Source of the DNA: CAYJAQ01 sp964368275
Lineage (GTDB): Bacteria > Bacillota_I > Bacilli_A > ML615J-28 > CAG-313
Assembly (NCBI GenBank): GCA_964368275.1
Contig: CAYJAQ010000006.1
Location: forward strand, 1 to 39,113
DNA: 39,113 nucleotides
Direction of reading: 5' to 3'
Made by a program: the position numbers and the translations under genes. Positions 31,887 through 39,113 of this stretch are shown here, in pieces; position 1 is the first letter of the stretch; every line of letters begins with the position of its first letter. Under the pieces are notes generated by a model. That model did no database searches. It was not told where the DNA came from and saw only the letters and a program-made list of their open reading frames with translations.

Positions 31887-32573
31887 CTAGGAATGGTAGT
31901 ATTCGGTTATCTCCTTGTTAGTATTAGCCAATAATTGCTTATTAATTAAATATTTTTTTACAAAAACAGCAAGTTCATAACTACTTTCAATAATTGCTTT
32001 TGGATGTAAAATTGCATTAATTGCATCACGAAAATATCCAAAATGAGTACATCCTAAAACAACATGTGAAATATTATCATTAATTGGTAAAATATCTCGG
32101 ACTTTATCAATACTATAATCTTTATTCTCAGCCATTGTCACCAGTAACGGTGCTCCTTGGGCGATTAAATTACAATGTAACAACGCTTGCTGATATACTT
32201 GCGAATTGACTGTATAATCAGTAGCTAGTAACAAAATATAATCATCCTGGTTGATTACAATAGAATTAATTTTAGCAATGGTCGGCGTAATCGGTTCTAC
32301 AAGAGGAATCATAGTAAGTGTCCTTAAATAATCTATCTGAGTGCCTGCTGTATTACAAGCAATAACAATTATCTTGACATTTTTTTCCACAAAAAAAGCA
32401 ATAACTTCCTTTAATACTTTTCTAAGCGTCACTTGATCTTTGCTTCCATACGGGGCATTTTTTGTATCCGCATAAAAAATAAAATTTTCCTCCGGTAGCA
32501 TCTCTTCTAAATACTTTAACGTCGTTAAACCACCAACCCCAGAATCAAATACACCAATTTTTTGATTATCCAT
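31887..32573 (-). CDS. murI: Glutamate racemase
   Basis: Makes D-glutamate for peptidoglycan, the substrate of MurD encoded at the start of the window. In 228 aa it shows IGVFDSGVGGLTTLKYLEEM, FYADTKNAPYGSKD, the first catalytic Cys in IACNTAGT, PLVEPITPTI and the second catalytic Cys in VVLGCTHFGYF. It is about 35 residues shorter than typical MurI, mostly in the middle and C-terminal parts, but both cysteines are present. The ATG follows GGTGGTGA. Confidence 0.94.
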   Translation of the reverse strand: MDNQKIGVFDSGVGGLTTLKYLEEMLPEENFIFYADTKNAPYGSKDQVTLRKVLKEVIAFFVEKNVKIIVIACNTAGTQIDYLRTLTMIPLVEPITPTIAKINSIVINQDDYILLLATDYTVNSQVYQQALLHCNLIAQGAPLLVTMAENKDYSIDKVRDILPINDNISHVVLGCTHFGYFRDAINAILHPKAIIESSYELAVFVKKYLINKQLLANTNKEITEYYHS

Positions 32574-32593
32574 TGATATTCACCACCTGCAAT

Positions 32594-32622
32594 ATTATAT
32601 CACAAATGCCTGATTTTGCAAA
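32594..32622 (-). promoter_or_regulatory. Sigma-A promoter of murI-DedA-like
   Basis: TTTGCA (32622-32617), 17 nt, TATAAT (32599-32594) on the minus strand, with a TGA extended -10; TTGCAA at 16 nt is an equivalent reading. Confidence 0.8.
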
Positions 32623-32640
32623 GCAATATACAAAAAAGAA

Positions 32641-32660
32641 AAAGGTTATTCCTAACCTTT
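32641..32660 (-). terminator. Terminator after the thioredoxin-like gene
   Basis: AAAGGTTA (32641-32648), loop TTCC, TAACCTTT (32653-32660). On the minus strand TTCTTTTTT follows. The stop codon of the thioredoxin-like gene is in the stem. Confidence 0.85.
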
Positions 32661-32940
32661 ATGCCTCCATAAATACTTTACTACTTGCACAAAAACCGCT
32701 CTTATAGCGCACTAATTTATGATTTTGATACAATAAAACTGCCGGTAGTTCTTTTATCTGATACTTCTCAATAATTGTGCGTCCCAAATGATAATCAATT
32801 CGATAAATCGGCATTTCTTTATGCGACATCATTGACTTACGAACAAAACTATATATTATTTCCCCCATAATGTTATCATCCTCAATAATAATTACAAAAT
32901 CTTTCACCTGATTAGGCACTATATATCTTAATTCCTCCAT
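32659..32940 (-). CDS. Thioredoxin-like fold protein without CxxC
   Basis: A 93 aa protein with a thioredoxin-like layout: beta strand DFVIIIEDDN, helix, strand MPIYRIDYH, and the cis-Pro segment QIKELPAVLLYQNHKLVRYKSGF that matches the PTLLLFKDGK..R..G part of thioredoxins. The CxxC site is missing (its place reads DDNIMGEIIYSF), so it cannot be a standard disulphide reductase. It has its own promoter and terminator. Role unknown. Confidence 0.65.
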   Translation of the reverse strand: MEELRYIVPNQVKDFVIIIEDDNIMGEIIYSFVRKSMMSHKEMPIYRIDYHLGRTIIEKYQIKELPAVLLYQNHKLVRYKSGFCASSKVFMEA

Positions 32941-32960
32941 ATCATCACCACTTTAATGTT

Positions 32961-32988
32961 ACTATATTTAAAGGTAATAAATTGTAAA
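32961..32988 (-). promoter_or_regulatory. Promoter of the thioredoxin-like gene
   Basis: TTTACA (32988-32983), 16 nt, TATAGT (32966-32961) on the minus strand. Confidence 0.6.
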
Positions 32989-33003
32989 AAGGTGGTGTAT
33001 TAA

Positions 33004-33032
33004 TTGCATTTTTTCCATAATTTTGGTATAAT
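33004..33032 (+). promoter_or_regulatory. Sigma-A promoter of tmcAL-mrp
   Basis: TTGCAT (33004-33009), 17 nt, TATAAT (33027-33032). It coincides with the first codons of the longest open frame and so shows that translation starts at 33052. Confidence 0.85.
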
Positions 33033-33051
33033 AATTGAAATGGGTGAATAT

Positions 33052-34197
33052 ATGAAAATATTAGGTTTAATCATGGAATGTAATCCATTTCATAATGGTC
33101 ACAAATACTTTATTGATAAAGCAATTAATCAAGTCAAACCCGATGCAACTATTGCTGTTGTAAGCACTTCTTTCACTATGCGTGGTGAAATATCTATAGT
33201 AGACAAATTTGAGAAAACTAAACACTTATTAAATAATGCTGTTGATTTAGTTACTGAGTTACCAGTAGCATTAGGTGTTAATAGTGCTGATTATTTTGCC
33301 TATAATTGTATTAACATTCTTAACACTTTTGGTATTACCGATTTAGCGTTTGGCATTGAAGAAAGTGCTATTAATATCATTGAAGATGTATTTGCCATAA
33401 TACAAACTAAAGAGTTCAATACAATACTATTAAAATACTTAAAGTATCCATATAGTTACAAAGTTGCATTTTCAGAAGCACTAAAAGAGCTGAATTTGCC
33501 AAATGATGGAATTGAGGCAATAAATCAACCCAATGCAACACTAGCTCTTCAATACTTATATGCCATTAAAAAAATAAATAATAAGCTACACTACCATTTT
33601 ATCAAGCGTATTGCTAATAACTATAATGATACTACCAGTCTTGATAATACTTTTGCGAGTGCTCGAACTATCCGTGAAATGGCGATTAAACGGATTAGCG
33701 TAGCCCCATTTTTGCCATATCATATTGACAATGATTACTTTGTCGACCTTGAGAAGGCTAAGAATTCTTTGCTAACCTATCTTAAATATCAAGTGCTGAT
33801 TAACAAACCTGATTACAAAAAAATTAAAGGCTGTGATGAAGGTATTGAGAATTACCTAGTAAATAATCTACAAGAACCAACTAGTTATAATGCCCTTGTA
33901 GACCAATTAAAAAATAAGAAATATACCAGTACCCGTTTTCAACGATTGTTTATCTATCTTCTTCTTAACATACCTCGCAATAATACTAGTGAATACTTAC
34001 GTATATTGGGGTTCAATAAGCAAGGCGAAAAAATACTTAATGGTCTGCCAAAATCTGTTAAGAATAATCTAATCACAAGTTTAAAAAATAATAATAGTAA
34101 TACTGCACTAATTGAACTACGTGCTAGTCGACTATATGACTTACTTACGAATAAAAGGACTTATGAACAAGAATTCAAAGTACCAATCAAGAAATGA
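33052..34197 (+). CDS. tmcAL: tRNA(Met) cytidine acetate ligase (TmcAL/YlbM)
   Basis: TmcAL makes N4-acetylcytidine at the wobble position of elongator tRNA-Met from acetate and ATP. The 381 aa protein starts MKILGLIMECNPFHNGH, with the nucleotidyltransferase HNGH motif, and continues with VVSTSFTMRGEISIVDKFEK, LVTELPVALGVNSADYFAYN and FGIEES, all typical. The ATG follows GGGTGA by 5 nt and lies 20 nt past the -10 box. The stop TGA overlaps the ribosome-binding site of mrp. Confidence 0.93.
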   Translation: MKILGLIMECNPFHNGHKYFIDKAINQVKPDATIAVVSTSFTMRGEISIVDKFEKTKHLLNNAVDLVTELPVALGVNSADYFAYNCINILNTFGITDLAFGIEESAINIIEDVFAIIQTKEFNTILLKYLKYPYSYKVAFSEALKELNLPNDGIEAINQPNATLALQYLYAIKKINNKLHYHFIKRIANNYNDTTSLDNTFASARTIREMAIKRISVAPFLPYHIDNDYFVDLEKAKNSLLTYLKYQVLINKPDYKKIKGCDEGIENYLVNNLQEPTSYNALVDQLKNKKYTSTRFQRLFIYLLLNIPRNNTSEYLRILGFNKQGEKILNGLPKSVKNNLITSLKNNNSNTALIELRASRLYDLLTNKRTYEQEFKVPIKK

Positions 34198-34204
34198 GGA
34201 CAAA

Positions 34205-35206
34205 ATGAACGATATAATTCGCACTAAAATTGAACAAGTAATTGATCCTACCCTAAAAAAGAGCTTAAAAGAAACCGGTGGTATCAAACATATCGGGTAT
34301 GATGATGAGAAAGACGTTGTAACCCTCATCATCGCCATGGGACAACTTGGCGGAACTGCCGAAAAAGAATTACAACGAGCAATTACTAAAATTATTAAGA
34401 TTGATTTAGGCCATGCAGGTGTAAAATTACAATTCGAAGAGTTTAAAAAGATTAATAGCATTACTAACAGTAGTGTTATCTTTATTGGAATTGTCAGTGG
34501 TAAGGGCGGCGTCGGTAAATCGAGTATTGCTGCCAACATTGCCTATCGCCTAACTAAAAAAGGTCATAAAACTGCCTTAATGGATGCTGACATATACGGT
34601 TCTAGTATTCCAACCATAATGGAAATAGTCCACCAAAACCCATATTTTGATGAGAATAAGAAAATATTGCCCCTTATAAAAGACGATATTGAACTTATTT
34701 CAACCGAATTATTTACTGATCCATCACAACCCGTTATATGGCGTGGTGGTATGCTCCATAGTATGCTTGAACACTTCTTCTATGACGTGAAATGGAATGC
34801 TAAAACAGAGTTTATGCTTATTGATTTGCCACCAGGAACTGGAGACATTGCTCTTGATATCAAGCAACATGTACCTCAAGCTAAGATGCTCGTGATTACG
34901 ACACCACACCCTAATGCATCACATGTAGCTGTAAAAGCAGGCTTTGCTGCCCAAGCACTAGGACATGACATAATCGGTGTTATTGAAAACATGTCATACT
35001 ATTATAATGAAGCAACTAAAGAAAAAGACTACGTTTTTGGTGAAGGTGGCGGAAAAACAGTTGCAGAAGCGCTTAATACCGAATTAATCGCTCAATTACC
35101 ACTTAGTCAACCTAAGCATCACCAAAGCTTATTTGAAATAGATGAACCCGTTGGTCGCATTTACGACATTATTGCAGATTATATTATTCTAAAAACCCAA
35201 AAATAA
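34205..35206 (+). CDS. Mrp/ApbC/NBP35-family P-loop ATPase, CxxC absent
   Basis: The family carries or inserts Fe-S clusters. The 333 aa protein has an N-terminal MIP18-like domain (1-85), the deviant Walker A SGKGGVGKSS (98-107), DADIYGSSIPTIM, LIDLPPGTGDIALDI, TTPHPNASHVAVKAG and IGVIENMSY. The CxxC that normally follows ENMSY (the bridging-cluster ligands) is missing: the loop reads YYNEATKEKDYVFGEGGG. The ATG at 34205 follows GAGG; the frame upstream overlaps tmcAL and is not coding. The ATPase part looks intact. Classical cluster binding is doubtful. Confidence 0.9.
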   Translation: MNDIIRTKIEQVIDPTLKKSLKETGGIKHIGYDDEKDVVTLIIAMGQLGGTAEKELQRAITKIIKIDLGHAGVKLQFEEFKKINSITNSSVIFIGIVSGKGGVGKSSIAANIAYRLTKKGHKTALMDADIYGSSIPTIMEIVHQNPYFDENKKILPLIKDDIELISTELFTDPSQPVIWRGGMLHSMLEHFFYDVKWNAKTEFMLIDLPPGTGDIALDIKQHVPQAKMLVITTPHPNASHVAVKAGFAAQALGHDIIGVIENMSYYYNEATKEKDYVFGEGGGKTVAEALNTELIAQLPLSQPKHHQSLFEIDEPVGRIYDIIADYIILKTQK

Positions 35207-35207
35207 T

Positions 35208-35243
35208 AAAAAGGGCTCAAACGTCATAGTTTGAGTCCTTTTT
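35208..35243. terminator. Bidirectional terminator between mrp and the DUF1292 gene
   Basis: AAAAAGGGCTCAAAC (35208-35222), loop GTCATA, GTTTGAGTCCTTTTT (35229-35243), one G-T pair. T-runs occur on both strands, serving two convergent genes. Confidence 0.92.
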
Positions 35244-35259
35244 AACATATGTAAGCAAT

Positions 35260-35622
35260 TTATTCTTTATGACAATCGCAGTGATGTTCGCATTCGCATC
35301 CTTCATCGCCAGAACAATCTTCACATGAACATTCTTCTTCCATTGATTCTTCAAATTGATTAAGAACATCCTCAATTAATGCCCATTCTTCTTCAGTTGT
35401 AACTTCTTCAAGTTCTCCAACACCATCAGCGCCTTCCTTGTAACTAGCTGCCATTACAGTAACATTGTCATCATCTTCTTGTTCATTTTCAATTGGATAG
35501 AATAATACATAATTTTTGTTAAATTCTTCTGATTCAAAAGTAAACAAGATTTGGCATAATACTTCATTGCCACTTTCATCTATTACAGTTAGTTGTTGAT
35601 CAAGTCTTTTTAATTCACTCAT
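35260..35622 (-). CDS. DUF1292 protein (YrzB-like) with Cys/His-rich C-terminal tail
   Basis: A 120 aa acidic protein. The N-terminal 95 residues are DUF1292 (LTVIDESGNEVLCQILFTFE, NYVLFYPIE, EEEWALIEDVLNQFEE), of unknown function. After it comes a tail of about 25 residues with seven Cys and three His among Glu and Asp (ECSCEDC, GCECEHHCDCH), which could bind a metal such as zinc. Bacillus YrzB lacks such a tail. The ATG at 35622 follows GAGG; a longer start at 35643 is less likely. It is downstream of alaS and ruvX, the conserved Firmicute arrangement. Confidence 0.9.
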   Translation of the reverse strand: MSELKRLDQQLTVIDESGNEVLCQILFTFESEEFNKNYVLFYPIENEQEDDDNVTVMAASYKEGADGVGELEEVTTEEEWALIEDVLNQFEESMEEECSCEDCSGDEGCECEHHCDCHKE

Positions 35623-35648
35623 TTTTTTCCTCTTTCTCGTCAATGACG

Positions 35649-36065
35649 TTATTTTTTTACATCTAAATATGATTGTAAAATAATTACAGCAGAAAGTTTA
35701 TCTACTTGTTGTTTGCGCTTTGCTCGTGAAACATCAGCACTTATCATCACTTTGGTAACCTGAGCAGTCGTTAAGCGTTCATCTACTAAAATCACTTCTA
35801 AATTGGTAGCATCTTCCAGCATTTTCTTAAATTCTAATACATATTCAGCCTGAAACCCAACGCTACCATCCATATTTTTAGGAAAACCAATAACTATTTT
35901 TTCAATCTTTTTTTCTGCTATGACCATTGTAACATATTGCAATGCTTTTTGCAAATCTTTTTCATTAAATTTGAATGTTCCATAACCAGTAGCGACTATT
36001 CCCATAGTATCGCTAGTAGCAATACCTACCGTGCGATTGCCTAAATCTAAGCCAATATATTTCAT
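35649..36065 (-). CDS. ruvX: Putative Holliday junction resolvase / 16S pre-rRNA nuclease YqgF (RuvX)
   Basis: RNase H-fold nuclease linked to pre-16S rRNA 5' processing and to Holliday junction resolution. The 138 aa protein shows YIGLDLGNRTVGIATSD with the first catalytic Asp, IVIGFPKNMDGSVG, VDERLTTAQV with the second acidic site and DKLSAVIILQSYLD with the last Asp. It starts directly at the alaS stop (1 nt) and is followed by the DUF1292 gene. The small yrzL/ireB gene found between alaS and ruvX in Bacillus is absent here. Confidence 0.95.
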   Translation of the reverse strand: MKYIGLDLGNRTVGIATSDTMGIVATGYGTFKFNEKDLQKALQYVTMVIAEKKIEKIVIGFPKNMDGSVGFQAEYVLEFKKMLEDATNLEVILVDERLTTAQVTKVMISADVSRAKRKQQVDKLSAVIILQSYLDVKK

Positions 36066-38756
36066 TTAGATACCTAACATCGCTTTGACTTCTGTCATAG
36101 CATCTGCTAGTTTACTAGCATCCTTTCCGCCCGATTGAGCAAAGTCAGGTCTTCCACCACCATTGCCACCTGTTACTATTGCAGCTTTCTTAACTAATTC
36201 ACCACAATGAACATTAGCATTCTTAGCTTTAGCAATAAAGACTAAACGTCCATTAACATCATCTGCAAAGAAAATAACGATTTTATCAATATTAGCTGAT
36301 AACTTATCAACAATATCTTTTAGGACATTTACATCAACATTATTGACAGCTTCGACAATGTATGAAGTATCATCTTTTACAATCATATTCGTTAAGAATT
36401 TATCATATGAAGATGAGTTTTTTTGACGATACATGGCATCATATGCTTTTTCGGTATCCTTAACAATTTCCCAAAGTTTCTCATATTCGTCTCGTTTTCC
36501 TAAAACATCAGCGAAGCTACCTATTAATTCATACTTTGGTAAAGTAGTAACTTTTAATTTGATTTCCTCTTTTAAAGCATTGTCAAAAATGTTAGCTAGT
36601 TTTGTATGCAGATTGTCAATTGTCTCTTGTGTATGAATAGTCGTTTTCTGCATTTCTTCAAAAATATGTTTGGAAGTGGCAGCTTCAATTCTAAAAATAC
36701 CTGATCCTTTTGATTCAATGCTTAAAATAGCGAATTGCTCAATATCACCAGTTTTTGATACATGGGTGCCGCCACATAGTTCTTTACTATAATCCATATC
36801 GACCAAACGCACAACACTGCCATATTTTTCACCAAAAACAGCTTGAGCACCTAATTTTTTAGCTTCACTCATTGATGTTTCAATGGTATTTACTTGATAA
36901 TTATCATGAATAGCTTTGTTAACCATTTTTTCAATTTTCAGAATTTCTTCATTAGTCAAATTTTGATAATGATTAAAATCAAACCGTAAGCGGTCATAAG
37001 TTACTTGTGAACCTTGTTGAATTACATGATTACCTAGAACATTACGCAATGATTGATTTAATAGGTGGGTTGCTGAATGATTTTTAGCAACATCACTACG
37101 ATAACCATTATCAACACGTAAAATAACTGTTTTTCCCGTTTCCATCATGGATTCTTCCATGTCAACTACATGAGCATGTTCACCATTTGGCATTTTAAAA
37201 GTATTCGTAATATTAAACTGTTCACCATTTATCATAACTGTTCCTATATCACCAGTTTGTCCGCCACTTTCGGCGTAGAATGGTGATTCTGCCGTAGTAA
37301 ATACACATTCACCGGTAGCCGCATTAACACGCTTACCATCCTTAAAAACACCAGTTACTTTGCTAGTACCTTCTAGTATTTTATATCCTAAAAAGGTAAA
37401 CGGCTCGTTAAAGGCTAAATAATCCGCATTTTGAACATTCATTGATTGAGTGCTTTGGCGATTACTGCGAGCACGACGTTTCTGTTCTTCTAAATTTTGA
37501 TAATAACCTTCCTCATCAACAGCGATACCGCTCTCTTCAGCAGCTTCAATAGTTAACTCTAACGGAAAGCCAAAAGTATCATATAGTAAGAAAGCATCTT
37601 TACCACTTATTACTTTTCCATCTAATTTCGAAATAATGTCTGCTAAGCGTTTTTCCCCATTTTCTAAAGTTTTCAAGAAGTTTTCCTCTTCAATTTTTAT
37701 TAGTTTCTCAACTAATGCTTGTTTTTCCACTAAGTAAGGGTAGAAATCCTTCATTTTTTCAACTACCAAAGATACCATTTTATATAAGAATGGCTCATTA
37801 ATACCTAGTTTTCTACCATAGCGAACCGCTCTTCTTAAAATTCTTCTTAAAACGTATCCGCGACCTTCATTAGATAATAAAGCACCATCACTAATTGCAA
37901 AAGTTACACTGCGAATATGATCGACTATAACCCTAAACGCCATTTGATTACTATACTTAATACCTGTATATTTTTCTAAGAATTCAATATAAGGGAAAAA
38001 TAGATCGCTGTCATAGTTAGTTTCAACTTCTTGCATAATACATGCAAGTCTTTCTAAACCACTACCTGTATCAATATTTTTGCTAGGTAATTCTTTATAT
38101 TCTGATCTAGGAACACCAGTTTTGGAATTAAATTGACTTAGAACAATATTCCAAATTTCAATATATCGATCATTTTCAATATCATTAATTAATAATTTAA
38201 TACCTACATGGTTAGGATCATACTTTTCACCACGATCAAAAAATACTTCAGTATCTGGTCCACATGGTCCTTCTCCAATTTCCCAAAAGTTATCTTTAAC
38301 AGGAATTAGGTGGTCTGCTCTAATACCCAAACTTATCCATTTGTTATAAGTTTCTAAATCATCTGGGTAATAAGTGATATAAATAAGATCTTTATCAAGC
38401 CCAAACCACTTTTCATCAAAAAGTAATTCAACCGCATATTCAAGTGCTATATCGCGAAAATAATCACCAATTGAAAAATTTCCTAACATCTCAAAGAAAG
38501 TATGGTGACGGGCAGTTTTACCAACATTGTCAATATCATTTGTTCTAATTGATTTTTGTGCATTACATAACCGAGGATTTTGCGGCTTTTCACGTCCATC
38601 AAAAAATTTCTTAAGTGGTGCAACACCGGCATTAATCCATAATAGAGTAGGATCATCGACTGGCACTAATGAAGCACTAGGAATTACCTCATGGTGTTTT
38701 GATGCAAAAAAATCCAACCATTTTTTTCTTATTTCATAACCTGTTAACTTTTTCAT
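36066..38756 (-). CDS. alaS: Alanine--tRNA ligase
   Basis: Charges tRNA-Ala. The 896 aa chain has the class II catalytic domain (GYEIRKKWLDFFASKHHEVI, LLWINAGVAPLKKFFDG, TARHHTFFEMLGNFSIGDYF, SDGALLSNEGRGYVLRRILR), the editing domain with HSATH and CGGTHVS metal ligands, and a C-terminal C-Ala domain ending GGNGGGRPDFAQSGGKDAS. Length is normal. A T-box leader precedes it and ruvX follows directly. Confidence 0.98.
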   Translation of the reverse strand: MKKLTGYEIRKKWLDFFASKHHEVIPSASLVPVDDPTLLWINAGVAPLKKFFDGREKPQNPRLCNAQKSIRTNDIDNVGKTARHHTFFEMLGNFSIGDYFRDIALEYAVELLFDEKWFGLDKDLIYITYYPDDLETYNKWISLGIRADHLIPVKDNFWEIGEGPCGPDTEVFFDRGEKYDPNHVGIKLLINDIENDRYIEIWNIVLSQFNSKTGVPRSEYKELPSKNIDTGSGLERLACIMQEVETNYDSDLFFPYIEFLEKYTGIKYSNQMAFRVIVDHIRSVTFAISDGALLSNEGRGYVLRRILRRAVRYGRKLGINEPFLYKMVSLVVEKMKDFYPYLVEKQALVEKLIKIEEENFLKTLENGEKRLADIISKLDGKVISGKDAFLLYDTFGFPLELTIEAAEESGIAVDEEGYYQNLEEQKRRARSNRQSTQSMNVQNADYLAFNEPFTFLGYKILEGTSKVTGVFKDGKRVNAATGECVFTTAESPFYAESGGQTGDIGTVMINGEQFNITNTFKMPNGEHAHVVDMEESMMETGKTVILRVDNGYRSDVAKNHSATHLLNQSLRNVLGNHVIQQGSQVTYDRLRFDFNHYQNLTNEEILKIEKMVNKAIHDNYQVNTIETSMSEAKKLGAQAVFGEKYGSVVRLVDMDYSKELCGGTHVSKTGDIEQFAILSIESKGSGIFRIEAATSKHIFEEMQKTTIHTQETIDNLHTKLANIFDNALKEEIKLKVTTLPKYELIGSFADVLGKRDEYEKLWEIVKDTEKAYDAMYRQKNSSSYDKFLTNMIVKDDTSYIVEAVNNVDVNVLKDIVDKLSANIDKIVIFFADDVNGRLVFIAKAKNANVHCGELVKKAAIVTGGNGGGRPDFAQSGGKDASKLADAMTEVKAMLGI

Positions 38757-38950
38757 AATCTATCCTTTCATAAGAAAATCGTCCCTACATCTGTAGGAAC
38801 GATTAAATCGCGGTACCATCCTAATTTATATGCCTAAGGCATACACACTTAATTGAGTTGTAACGCTACAAGCGGGAACTATTAATTCCACTCCGAAGGA
38901 GCTTCATAAGAACCTAGTACGATTTTCCATCAACCAATCGCTTTCTATTA
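38757..38950 (-). promoter_or_regulatory. T-box riboswitch, alanine-specific (GCU specifier)
   Basis: The alaS leader binds uncharged tRNA-Ala to prevent termination. On the minus strand: Stem I start GAAAGCGATTGG near 38948-38937, a specifier segment GAAGCTCC (38905-38898) with GCU at 38902-38900 in the usual GAA-specifier setting followed by GGAGTGG, the T-box AGGATGGTACCGCG (38822-38809), and a terminator AATCGTTCCTACA/TGTAGGGACGATT (38803-38778) with TTTCTT. All key parts are in the right order. The 5' limit and promoter are not certain. Confidence 0.92.
38778..38803 (-). terminator. T-box regulated terminator before alaS
   Basis: A stem of up to 13 pairs (one G-T) with a tight loop and a TTTTCTT tail, 20 nt before the alaS ATG. 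Its 5' arm competes with the T-box antiterminator. Confidence 0.85.
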
Positions 38951-38988
38951 TCATGGGTTTCTTATTACTTATCTTCATCAATGATTTA

Positions 38989-39113
38989 TTAAGCGGCTTT
39001 TTTAGGGGCGGCTTTTGCTTTTTCTTTAGCTAAACGTTCTTTTTCTTTTTCTTTAGCTAAACGTTCTTTCTCTTTTTCCTTTTCCTTCTCTTTAGCTAAA
39101 CGTTCTTTTTCTT
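38989..39113 (-). CDS. C-terminal end of a Lys/Glu-repeat protein (partial)
   Basis: Only the last 41 codons are inside the window; the 5' part lies beyond its end. They encode repeats of ERLAKEKEK type and finish with EKAKAAPKKAA and a TAA at 38991-38989. Such charged helical tails occur on several ribosome- or RNA-associated proteins, but nothing here identifies the gene. It is upstream of alaS on the same strand with about 40 nt to the Stem I start. Confidence 0.6.
   Translation of the reverse strand, partial: EKERLAKEKEKEKEKERLAKEKEKERLAKEKAKAAPKKAA
39024..39113 (-). repeat. Tandem repeat inside the partial Lys/Glu-rich gene
   Basis: The unit CTTTAGCTAAACGTTCTTT (plus-strand reading) occurs three times, starting at about 39024, 39051 and 39090, separated by Lys/Glu codon runs, so periods are 27 and 39 nt (9 and 13 residues). 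Unequal repeats suggest expansion and contraction by slippage. Confidence 0.7.

Noticed and set aside
34141..34539. Minus-strand 132-codon frame opposite mrp
   Set aside because: Shadow of the Mrp P-loop region; no start signal and Pro/Leu-rich noise composition.

Overview
The window is an AT-rich bacterial chromosome segment that reads as a low-GC Bacillota, most likely an endospore-forming Erysipelotrichales/Coprobacillus-like or related Bacilli lineage (inference). Support: Bacillus-type (type B) RNase P RNA, an alaS T-box leader, the Firmicute neighbourhoods rpsO-pnp, rpmF-yceD and alaS-ruvX-DUF1292, a spoVID-ysxE-like spore-coat pair, and TGA, TAA and TAG all used as stops, which excludes the mycoplasma code. 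Genes are dense, with many 1-11 nt overlaps. No transposon, phage, CRISPR array, tRNA or rRNA gene was seen.

Layout. 1-5.6 kb (minus): division/cell-wall (dcw) block, read PBP (SpoVD/PbpB type) > murE > mraY > murD. 5.7-6.6 kb (plus): a lone aldose-1-epimerase gene sits between the PBP gene and rsmH. 6.6-8.35 kb (minus): yceD > rpmF, then rsmH from its own promoter. 8.5-10.4 kb: a possible tiny plus-strand membrane peptide, then a minus-strand spoVID-ysxE-like pair in which spoVID carries an in-frame TAG. 10.46-12.5 kb (minus): engB > COG2509 flavoprotein. 12.5-15.5 kb (minus): rpsO > pnp > rnpB. 15.6-18.0 kb (minus): small P-loop kinase > truB > ribF, preceded by a DUF368 transporter gene. 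18.9-24.96 kb (plus): a compact six-gene shikimate operon, aroA-aroB-aroC-[chorismate mutase/aroE/aroK fusion]-aroQ-aroF. It encodes every step from erythrose-4-P + PEP to chorismate plus chorismate mutase. 25.0-26.3 kb (minus): a PlsC-like acyltransferase with a zinc ribbon. 26.3-31.0 kb (minus): a seven-gene competence/type IV pseudopilus operon. 31.1-32.9 kb (minus): thioredoxin-like, murI and DedA/TVP38-like genes. 33.0-35.2 kb (plus): tmcAL > mrp. 35.3-38.8 kb (minus): alaS (T-box) > ruvX > DUF1292. 38.99-39.1 kb (minus): 3' end of a Lys/Glu-repeat protein gene.

The main unusual points are these. (1) murD and the pilus gene comGB/pilC both appear to start at AUU, each exactly 7 nt after a GGGGG Shine-Dalgarno. 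The first ATG in each would cut off conserved N-terminal structure. (2) A SpoVID-like frame is split by one amber codon in its conserved domain and lies behind a sigma-E-like promoter. (3) A chorismate mutase-shikimate dehydrogenase-shikimate kinase fusion sits in a complete shikimate operon. (4) A 9-bp perfect palindrome lies on the -35 of the epimerase promoter. (5) Mrp lacks its CxxC, and the DUF1292 protein has a Cys/His-rich tail. No wholly novel system such as a defence or mobile cassette was found.
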